Part shown: positions 55,209-64,000 of the stretch, one piece after another
Numbering within the stretch: position 1 is the first letter of the stretch
How the letters are laid out: each line of letters begins with the position of its first letter
Source: Pleurotus ostreatus/Saccharomyces cerevisiae fusant
Lineage: Eukaryota; Opisthokonta
Reading direction: 5' to 3'
Length of the DNA stretch: 64,000 bases
NCBI GenBank assembly: GCA_024196135.1
Contig: JAMQCK010000044.1
Span: 1 to 64,000, forward strand
Notes under the pieces: generated by a model
Databases searched by the model: none
Told to the model about the DNA's origin: nothing
Seen by the model: only the letters and a program-made list of their open reading frames with translations
Position numbers and translations under genes: made by a program

Positions 55209-57430
55209 TCCTGTAGCATACTGTAGATCAGTCAACACGCGAAAAGAAAGTAAGCCCCGACGCATGATAATTTAATGCAATTGAACTTGAAGCGCACGTC
55301 GCACTCGCACTTGCAAGTCAGGAGGGTTCAAGCGGATGTAGGGTCCTGTCCTGAGATTCGTCGAATAGGGCTTCGGTGATTGATGGTCGGGGCAGACGTC
55401 GCACAAGTAGTAAGCAACACATCCAAAGCACAAGTAGACAAAGCCTTATCTGGGCAAGGACTGCGAAGACCAAGACCCTGTGATGAAGCTCTCGAGTTCA
55501 CAAACCCTGCGAGGAAGTAAAAGCCCGGTAGCAATTCGGTGTACCCAGTAAGCAAGCCAGAAGTCAAGACGGCCGACACCCCACAGTGAGTTGGACGCAG
55601 AGACGCAGCAGGACTTTCGGAGGGGACGAGCGGCGGGTTGACCAGGCCTTGACGTCGCAGTATGGGTGTCAGTGATGGTAGTTGCGCCCCGGGATAAAAT
55701 CCGGATAGAAAAGTGAATAGAGCAATAGGGTCAGCGGGAAGGAGGGCGGCACGGTCCGAAGGAGGCCGATAGAGTTGCCCCTTGACTCGTCGGTGTCGGC
55801 TGTTGCTTTTCGTTAGCCGTAGGTATACAAGGGGAACATGGGGTTGACGTGCGTGAGGACAGAGTGATGACGAGAGGGACTACAGTAGAACGATTGCAAG
55901 TGTGCCCAGAGCGAGATTACGGGAGTGAGCGTGGTGACGCAGCAGCTTCTAGTGGTTTGACAGGACGTGGATGAATAGCGAGGTATAACGTGAAGGACCG
56001 AGAAGGACGTGAATGAATAGACAAGTAGATTGTGAATGATTTAGTGGACGACCCCGCAGAGCGCGAATGCCGCAAGCAGGAGCTGAATGAATGTCCGAGT
56101 CCGTGGAAGGCAAGAGCGATATCAGTCGTCCTCGAGACGCACACCAGAGCGCCAAAGGGCGGTATTTGAGCTGTGTCTGCGCGGACGTTCACAGGAGGGT
56201 GTTTTGCGGACAAGCGAGTGTCTTTGCGGGCGGTAAGATGGTGGACTCGCGTATATACGCGCCGTCCTCCGTAGGTCGCTGAAGATTGCGTCTGAGTACG
56301 AGTGCATAGCGGATGATTGCGTCCGAGTAGCCAATCAGCGCAGACGGCGTTCAAACGAGCAAGCGAGATCACGGGAGCCAAAGTTGAACAAAAGATGTTC
56401 CTTTTTGGGTAGGAGCTAGCGAGTCTCTGCGATGCTGCCCAGACCAACCTCGACGGTCTCGAGTGCGATAAATCCTGGAAAGTGCGCAGGAATTTGTACT
56501 GGTGCGTGGGTACCGGCGCGCTTCGTCACGTAAATTCGTGTCGGAGGCGCTGGGATCTGCGTGGGCGTCTAAGGGTGTAGGGACCGCCGGAAGGGTTCTG
56601 ACGAGGGCGCCGCTGAGTTTTGGGCTGGAGTTGCGGCTTCGGGATGATGCAAGGTGGGAATGAGAAGCGAGTGTGTGTGCCGTGTAGCCAGCGGAGTGCA
56701 GACCGCAGATTGCGACTTGAGGAGGGCCTTCAGTTCGTTCGGGCTGGGCTGCGCCACTCGGAGTATTCGGAGAGGGGCTGGATAGCAGGAAAGGCCGCAG
56801 GAGCAGAGCCGGGAGCCGTAGAAAGGTTGGGTATCGGCCTGAATTAGGCACGAAATGCAAGTCTCAGTTTAGGATGCTCATTAGGAGCTCATCGAGTGTT
56901 CTATCCTGTCGCCGTGCCCGAAGGCTCGGAAGAGCGCGCGACAAAATGGGGCGCCGAAAAAAGGGTATGGGTGAGCGTGAGATAATTGAAATGGCACGTG
57001 GCGCGGCGCCAGCAAGAACGCCGCGTCTCGCACGTGCCGATATTCCCACGACCCATCCTTCCCTCTGTACACCGACACTGACGACGACGAGGACCGGCGA
57101 GTCCTTTGCGCACCTTTCTTCTTCCCGTCGTCTATCTTCTCACGCGGGGATCTACTTCTTTGTCTTTCCCCCTTTACTACGTGTGAAACGACCGCGTTAC
57201 GCCTCTGCGAGATCCCTCCGACGGCCGTCACCGCGACGCCAGCGAGCTCCACGACGTCCAGCAACCCCCTCCGACCATCGTCGGCGCAGGATCTCAGTGC
57301 TTCCAAGCGGCAGCAAGCGCAATTACCCTCTTACTTCCCATCTTATCCTCCTTCTGCACCCGCGACCTTCGGTGCTTTCCCCCGCGTCACGACTCGCGCA
57401 CGACACCATCCCTCCCTCGCCGCGCAAGCT
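55209..57430. other. gap upstream of large F-box gene
   Basis: About 2.2 kb with no convincing gene. A roughly 40-base unit (ggacgtgaatgaatagacaa-like) is present twice near 55963-56030, and a shorter one (gattgcgtccgagta) twice near 56284-56328. A minus-strand frame at 56369-56860 is Ser/Pro/Arg-rich with no homology. The last 400 bases look like promoter and leader DNA. Confidence 0.45.
56995..57036. promoter_or_regulatory. paired CACGTG E-boxes
   Basis: cacgtg occurs at 56995-57000 and again at 57031-57036, 36 bases apart, about 400 bases upstream of the F-box start. CACGTG is the palindromic site of bHLH factors such as Cbf1 and Pho4. Two close copies are suggestive only. Confidence 0.35.
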
Positions 57431-60400
57431 ATGAAGGCACAGGTCCGCTCCCTATTCTCCAAGCACGGCTCGCGGAAAGCCAGCAAACACGAGTGCGTAC
57501 CCCTCGCCTTGTACTTCCCCGCGTACGCCCACCGTATCGCCGCTCGTGTGCCCCGCGCGCAGCACTGGTGGACCGATGCTGACGTTCGCCTCCCCAGTCA
57601 TGCGACAACCTCGACGCGTCCCCGTGCGACCCCCTCACAGCGACTCCCGCCCCAGCTGCCTCCCGAGATCTGGGCGCACATATTCACCTATGCGACCGGA
57701 AGCGTTACACCGAGTAGCTGGGACGGACCCGAGGACGAAGAGGACGAGTTCCTGGCGTCATTGCCCAGGGCGGAGGAGCCCAAGCTAGGCGTGCATCCCA
57801 TGGCACTGATGGACGAGGATGAGGAGGATGATGACTTCGAGTGCGTGCCCCCACTCCGCATACTTCCTCGCCATTGTTGATATAATGCGCGCCAGCTTCC
57901 TTAATTCTTCATCACCCTATGGCCGCGACAGCGCCGCCGGATCTCGCGGCTTCCTCGCCCCTCGCCCCGGCCCGCCCGACATGGCCACTAAAATGGCTCT
58001 AATGCTCACCTGTCGCCGGTGCGTGCCTGATCCCAGAACGCCCTCATACTTCCTTTCCCCGAATATACGCTCAGAGGCGGGATACCGGCGATTCTCTCGT
58101 AGGGTCTTGGTTTTGGGCGGGCGATACTGTCCATAGTCGGAGCTGGACGAGAAGGCCCTCTCGCCAACATCGCCCAAGACCCGCATTTGGTGCAGAGGCG
58201 TATATTCGGGGGTCCTCCTCATACCCACCCCTCTAACGTTACTTTGCCGTCTAACTCTGTCGTTCATCAGATTCGCATCCATCGCCACGCAGCATCTCTT
58301 CCACACGGTCTACATCAGTCACAAGGAGCAGGCTAGGCTCCTGGCCCAACGGCTCCAAACGCAAGAGGCTCACGGAAACATTGGCATTCACATCCGTGTT
58401 GTCCGTATCGCACCAGTGCCCTCGACACGTATGCCCCCATATGCGCATGGTTCGAGCAGGGCGGATGAGAAAGAGGACCCATCAGGTCTCTTCGAGTTCG
58501 ATCCCAGCTTGTACTGTAGTGGCGATCAAAGCCCCGCGTACGGAGGGTACGACAGCCCGATCCCGTCGGTCTTCGACCGCGTTGATGCCCGCGACGTGCG
58601 CACCATCCTCTTACACGCCCCGAATTTGGAAGTGTACGAGGATCATGCGGGCGTGCGGTACAGCTTGTTCGACGCTGGTGGGCAGGTGAGTTTTCAAACC
58701 ATCTATTTACACCTTTTCGCAAAATTATGTCCATCTACTAACATAATATCAGTGTACCCCCGATGCCGTCCTCGACATCCTCGCCAGCCGACAGCTTACG
58801 CGCCTCGCTTGGACAACCTACGCGCACCCGATGCCGCTCGCACCCGCGCTCGTGCGCATGAGCACGACGCTGCGGTGGCTCGAGTTGCAGTGCCTCGAAA
58901 ATGAGGACGCGGATGAGTTCGGCTCGCTCGATGAGTACGGCATCCCGCAACACGACGTCAGCGCGATGAACGGCGGAATGGAGGCGGATGCGGTGTGCTT
59001 GGCGGAATTGCAGACGCTGAAGGTGGGCATACTAATTCAACATCTGCATGCGGAACCGCGCTAACGCCGTACTTCCCATTCCCAGCTCACACTTTCGAAC
59101 CCGACGTTGAGGCTCTTGGCGGCCTGGCGGTTGCCAAAGTTACGCAACCTGAGCATTCTGGCAAGCGACTTCGCGTACGCGGGAGAGGGCTTCGGGGTAC
59201 GTGGTCTCTCGTGCTTAGCGTTTATCATGCTCAATCGGTCGCAGGCGTTCTTCGAGTCCCACGGTTCGCGCATCCGCCAGCTCGAGCTCGGTCACAGCTC
59301 GGCGACCATCGAAGAGTACTGGCTGAGTCGCGGTCTCGAGGCTGGCGCTCCCGGCGGCATCCTTCGCGGCCGCGAGGGCCTTCTTGCCGGCTGGTGCTCG
59401 AATCTCAAGGAGTTCATCTGCAGCGCCGATGCTGAATGGAACTGGCACGACCCGGATCGCATCCGGCCGCATACCCTGTTGAAGTCGCACCCGACGCTGC
59501 TGTTCATCGGCGTCAGGGATATTGAGAAGCGGTTGAGAGATGATTTGGAGTTGGCTAGGGCGAGGAGGAGAGGCAGGAGGGGCCCGGATGGGGTGGAAGT
59601 TCAGTGAGTGCTGTTGATCCGCAAAGTCGTGAGGATGGAGGGCTGACGATTGACCTTTAGCTCCTATGCTGAGCAGGTCGGCAATGATGGCGAGGAGGTG
59701 TTTTTCAGGCTGTTGGAGCAAATGCAGAGCTTGTTGAGGAAAGGGGACTTCCCGGCGCTGAAGTGAGTAACAGGCGTTGTCATTATTCCTTCGTGTGCTA
59801 ATGTCCCTTGCAGGTTCGTTCGCGATATGGGCTGTGCTATGTTCAGCCCGCCATCAGCACCATACATCCCTGAGGAGGACCTTGAGGCAGGGTTTGCGGC
59901 GATGAAGGTAAGTTGTGGATGTATGAGTAGTTGAGCGCGGCGCTGACCTGTTGCTAGCGCCAGGTCAACGTGCGTAAGCACAAGGCTGTCAAGCGCTTCT
60001 TGCCCTCGCCTACTGCCCCTCCGGCTACGCGCGCATCCTCTGCCAAGCCGACGCGGTCTCCGTCTTTGTCCGGCGTCAAGCCTCGGGCGACACGGCAAAA
60101 TCTTCCAGCTACCTCGCAGCAGGTAGAGGCGCTTACGTTGGCGACGTCCTCGATGTCGCTGAACTCGCGTGCGCCGCTGCTGTTGCACGAGAAGTCCACT
60201 CGGTCGTCTACTGCTGCACCTGCGGCATTCACGGGGTCCCCACCGGATGAGCCTGTAATCGCTCAGCCAGCGTACTATGTAACGACGGCATCGCGCCCTC
60301 CGCATGCTGTGTTCATCCATCCGCCGGATCCTGAAGCATCTGCGGATGTGAAGGGTAAGGGCAAGGCAGTCGAGGTCTCTCCTTCTAGGGAGGTCTCTCC

Positions 60401-62375
60401 TGTCCGGTCACTGTCCAGCGATGTGTGCACTCAGGGGCAGGAGTGGGCTGGCAATGGTGGTGATGCATGGGCAGGGCGAGAGCCTAGCCCAATTCGCTTT
60501 GCGGGCCGTCCTCGGGCACGCTCGGGCTCGATTGGTGACGAGAGCATCAAGTCGCAGGACGAGATCGACGCGATGTACGCACAGCCGGGGGATAGCTACG
60601 TTGCTGGCGTCACCGTGACCATCGAGCGAACGGAGACGTTCGAACGGAAGCACGCGGTGTCGCAGACAATGCGCAGGTCGCTGGAGACAATCCAGCAGAA
60701 GCGGCACGAGGTCGCGCCCTGGGAGGCGCAGGAGGAGCAGCGCGAGCAGGAGATCGCGAAGCGGCTGGAGGTCGTGCCGTGGGAGGAGTACGAGGAAGGC
60801 TTTGGGAGCGCGCCGCATACGGTCATCGAGCATGATTGTGTCGATGATGAGTGGGATACGCGCGGGCGGCCGAGATGGCGGAAGCTCGCGTCGGCGTCGG
60901 CGGTGGCTCTGCGGAGCACGTCGTGTCTTTCGTTGTCGGGGTCGCCGAGGACGGACTCGACGCTGCGTCCGCGCTCGTGCTCTTCGGGGCGGTCTGGGCG
61001 GCGGGCAGAGAGCCCGATTGTGTTCAAGCGCGCGGAGACCCCGACTGGGCCGTGGCCGTGCGAGACTCATGTCGACCTGTATGGCAAGGATGGCGCTGTT
61101 CGCTACGGCGACAGTGCTCTCGCGGCTCGCGCGCCCACGCCCGATATGTGGAACACGCGCACAGGCAGTCCCATCCACTTCGCGGCCAACGATGAGGCGG
61201 AGGACGACACGAACTCGAGCGGCACGGAGACGGCTTGCGAGAGCGAAGACGACACTACCGACTCGGGCATTGATGTCGAGTCCCCGTCCGCACTGTCACT
61301 ATCGGAGGTCGACCTCGAGGAAATGAACGCGTCGGAGGTCTTCTTTGACGAGCCGACGAACTACTCGACGGTCGCGGAGTGGGTACTGGCGGCGCAGAAG
61401 CAGTCGTACGGTGAGGTCAACGTCTACGACGAGCAGTCGCGGGAGGAGGCGGGCGCCTCGTTCATCGAGCGCACGTTGTCGTTCCGTCGGGGTAGCGCGT
61501 CGTCGGAGCACATGACACAGTGCAAGAAGGCAGCAGTGAAGGTGGCCCAGCGTCTGCACCACGCGGCGTCGTTCAACGTCGCGTCGGCGACCAGGCCCAA
61601 GAGCGCTGGTGCTGCGACGACCTCTCAGCTACTTCACCCTTCGAAGTCATCGTCGGTTCTGCCGACGGCTTCGACGTCTGCGACCGTCACCAGCAACTCC
61701 GTTGGCACGTCCGAAGCCCCGAAGGCTGAGCGCCAGCGCAAGTCTAAGAACAAGCGCAAGACTCTTGGCTTCCACAACCCCTTCGCATCGCTCACCCACG
61801 GCATCCGCATGAGCGTCGTTCGGGAGCAGGTCACGGAAGACGAGGTGCCGGCTGCAACTGCGTCGTCGCCCTCGTCGACCTGGGAGTTTGTCGATGCGCC
61901 GACTCCGCCTCGCACCTGGACCGTGCTCGAGGACGAGGATGTCGGTGGTCGTACTTCCCGTTCCTCTTTCGGCTATGGCAGCTCTCGCGCCAGCAACGCC
62001 TTCGACGATGATGACTTCATCATTGAGACGCCTCGCCCTGCTTTCTCCAAGCCTCAAACTTCCCTTCATCCTCTGGCTGCGGCCCCTCTGCCCAAGGCCG
62101 CTCTCGACGCGCTCAAGGCGACTGCGCCTCCTGTCAAAGCGTACCCGACAGCGGCGACTCCTGACCCTCAAGCCTTCTATGCTCCTCCCTCTATGCCTGA
62201 CCAGCCACCAAACCCCTATGCGACCCTCTCCCGCGCGGACCAGAACCGCATCCTTACCTTCTACCGCGCCCTGTTCGAGCGCTGCCGTGAGAACGGTGTG
62301 TGGCTCGAGGGGCGCGAAGGCGTCAACGTGACGGTCGCGAATATGCGGCGTGTGCGGGCGGGTATGAGCCAGTAG
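57431..62375 (+). CDS. large F-box protein with disordered C-terminal region
   Basis: About ten exons encode roughly 1,300 residues. After MKAQVRSLFSKHGSRKASKH, the F-box reads LPPQLPPEIWAHIFTYAT, interrupted by an acidic insertion, and ends MALMLTCRRFASIATQHLFH. A repeat-like helical/strand region follows (about residues 150-480): VRTILLHAPNLEVYEDHAG, VRMSTTLRWLELQCLENEDA, LRLLAAWRLPKLRNLSILAS and SNLKEFICSADAEWNW, resembling the degenerate leucine-rich repeats of fungal F-box proteins. The last exon (59959-62375) is about 800 residues of Ser/Thr/Pro/Glu-rich disordered sequence, closing with a conserved-looking helix (NRILTFYRALFERCRENGVW). F-box proteins recruit substrates to SCF ubiquitin ligases. 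The substrate is unknown. Confidence 0.8.
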
Positions 62376-63449
62376 ACGCTGCCTATCCGCCGCGAATGTT
62401 GATGTCTTTCATCATCTTTCCCATCGTATATACCTCCATCGACATACTCATCATCGCACCCGTCTATTTAACCGTCAATCTGTTGTCGCCGCCCTGTTTT
62501 CGTTCTGGTGCTTTCGCGGACTGTCTATGTATCGGTTGGTAATCATTTCCATCTCTCTCACTCTCAGCATCATCGACATCGACATCATTTTCTTGTACAG
62601 CACTCCTTTTTGCCCTATGTGTATGTATGCGCACCCACTCATGCACCTCGTGCTCCTTCTCGCGTTCACTAAAGAAAATCCCCACATACATATATCACAG
62701 CAACAGCATTATACACTATTCTTGTTTGGGCTTCTGGGATTCTTGGATCTATCTGTTCCTGTACTTACCGCTACTCACATACCATACCGCGACGTCCGTG
62801 ACATACCGCCCGCCTTCTCCCGCGCCGCTGCCTTTCCTTCCCTTCGCGCGCCCCTTGGCCTCCGTCGTTACCTTACCCACACGCTCGTTACAGCCTAAAA
62901 CGTGAATAGCGAGTATGCTAGATGTATATATCGCAAAGACTGAATGCAGTATCGATTTCTGCCTATCATTCGAGTGACTTGAAGCTCTCGACTTCAACCT
63001 GAAGAAGGTAGAATCAATTGACAACGAGCGTTGCCACAAATTCGGCCGAAGAGCGTGGCAACCAACCACTGACAGTCAAGTACTGAACTCTGGTCTTGTT
63101 TCAAGTCTTCACGCGATGGGCACCTTAAATAAAACAAAACGACGGGGTATGAGCATTGCAGCAGAACGAAGGGAATGAATGATACACGAACGAGTCTACA
63201 GTGGTCGGTATAGCTACACGAGTGTCCCTTGAGCTTCTAGTCGACCTCGAATCCTGAACTTGTCGCGAGAGAATATAAATACTACTATCGAACAAGGAAG
63301 GAGGGCGAATGATGCACGGGAGCGAGAACACCAGAAACAACAGCGATGAGGGTATATGAACACGCGAGAAGGACCAAGTATCCACATAGTAAGGAGGGAC
63401 CGGGAGGGGGGATATAGAAAAGAGTCAGATGGTGAAGTATACAACGGAG
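62376..63449. other. convergent 3' gap
   Basis: Pyrimidine-rich 3' flank of the F-box gene followed by the 3' flank of the Gln/Tyr-rich gene. Nothing coding recognised. Confidence 0.5.
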
Positions 63450-64000
63450 TCAAGGATGGTGAGGGGCGAACTGAGGGGTATAAGGAGCGGCGTCGTAAGG
63501 AGTGTTGTCGTAATAGTAGTGGTCCTGCTGCTCTTGGGGCGTGAGGTAGACGAGCTGCTGCAAGCCCTGCTGATACTCGGCGAGCGCGACCTGCTCGTCG
63601 TAAGAGAGCGATGGCGCCTGCTCGTCGTAGTAGCCGGGCTGCTGGTCGTAGTAGGGCTGCGCATACCCGTCGCCATATTCGTAAGGCTGCTGCTGGTACG
63701 CAGCGTCGTGCATATGATGTGGTTGGACGTCGTTCGTGAAGGTTGAATACTGCTGCGCTGGATATGCATGCTGCACCCCTGGGCAGAACATGGGCGTCCC
63801 ACCGAACTCTGGCGCGTACTGCATGTGGGTCGGGAGAGGCTGAGCGATGGTCGCGGTATCCCTGTACTCGTATGCTTCCGCGTTTGGCGCTCCGTTTGGT
63901 TGCCAAGGGGGATAGGCCTCGGAGACGTGATATTGATTTACTGCCGGCCCCACAGGCGCGGGCAGAGATGAGGCGGGGGCAGATTCCGGTACGGAGGTAA
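63450..64000 (-). CDS. Gln/Tyr/Pro-rich low-complexity protein, 3' part
   Basis: Minus-strand frame open from the window edge to the stop at 63450, so the start lies outside. The visible about 180 residues are rich in Tyr, Gln, Pro and Ala (QPHHMHDAAYQQQPYEYGDG, AQPYYDQQPGYYDEQAP, QEQQDHYYYDNTPYDAAPYT). No folded domain is seen. Such Y/Q-rich tails occur in RNA-binding proteins and transcription factors and can drive condensate formation. The domain that would identify the protein is off the window. Confidence 0.65.
   Translation of the reverse strand, partial: TSVPESAPASSLPAPVGPAVNQYHVSEAYPPWQPNGAPNAEAYEYRDTATIAQPLPTHMQYAPEFGGTPMFCPGVQHAYPAQQYSTFTNDVQPHHMHDAAYQQQPYEYGDGYAQPYYDQQPGYYDEQAPSLSYDEQVALAEYQQGLQQLVYLTPQEQQDHYYYDNTPYDAAPYTPQFAPHHP

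Noticed and set aside
56369..56860. 163-codon minus-strand frame
   Set aside because: Ser/Pro/Arg-rich, no family motif, lies in promoter-like DNA of the F-box gene.
1..64000. CRISPR array, bacterial operon or phage element
   Set aside because: Spliceosomal introns, mitochondrial presequence and eukaryotic families throughout show fungal nuclear DNA. The tandem repeats lack spacers.

Overview
This is a nuclear window from a mushroom-forming basidiomycete (Agaricomycete, probably a wood-rot type). Supporting signs are GC-rich coding DNA, frequent 50-60 base GT-AG introns, CT-rich leaders before start codons, and families typical of these fungi (DUF6533 and other seven-helix membrane proteins, DUF6699, DASH Dam1, two-finger GATA factor, secreted GH3 glucosidase). 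No tRNA, rRNA, CRISPR array or intact transposon was recognised. All intron-exon models were read by eye from splice signals and family conservation; there is no transcript evidence.

Layout. 1-2.3 kb: gene-poor. 2.3-3.2 kb: proline-rich orphan (+), followed by minisatellites. 4.3-6.8 kb: DUF6533-type membrane protein (-). 7.9-8.7 kb: DUF6699 protein (-), divergent from a CCDC124-type ribosome-associated protein (+, 9.0-10.2 kb) that is followed by a 24-base minisatellite. 10.9-12.1 kb: calcipressin (-), with two near-identical intron-like segments behind it. 14.1-16.3 kb: cytochrome P450 (+), convergent with a second seven-helix protein (-, 16.6-18.1 kb). 18-22 kb: long stretch without a recognised gene. 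22.1-23.5 kb: two-finger GATA factor joined in frame to an F-box-like N-terminus. 24.8-26.9 kb: UNC-93-like transporter. 27.2-32.9 kb: three minus-strand housekeeping genes (mitochondrial malic enzyme, Dsk2/ubiquilin, Dam1), the last divergent from PRPP synthetase (33.3-34.8 kb). 36.1-37.8 kb: Gcn4-like bZIP factor (-). 39.7-41.5 kb: glutamate 5-kinase (+).

The most distinctive part is 34.9-53.5 kb, which carries four relatives of one thioredoxin-TPR family. Two are single-thioredoxin copies with intact active sites (CQPC, CGPC). One has tandem thioredoxin domains that have both lost the nucleophilic cysteine. One is a broken TPR-only pseudogene. A GH3 beta-glucosidase and a WrbA-type quinone oxidoreductase lie among them. 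The TPR part keeps the Hop-like carboxylate-clamp residues, so an Hsp70/Hsp90 link is the simplest inference. 54.2-55.2 kb: glyoxalase-like protein. 57.4-62.4 kb: large F-box protein with a disordered tail. 63.4-64 kb: 3' end of a Gln/Tyr-rich protein running out of the window.

Functional threads are inferences only: amino-acid and nucleotide supply (PRPP synthetase, glutamate kinase, Gcn4-like factor), protein quality control (Dsk2, F-box proteins, Trx-TPR) and redox defence (Trx, WrbA, glyoxalase).
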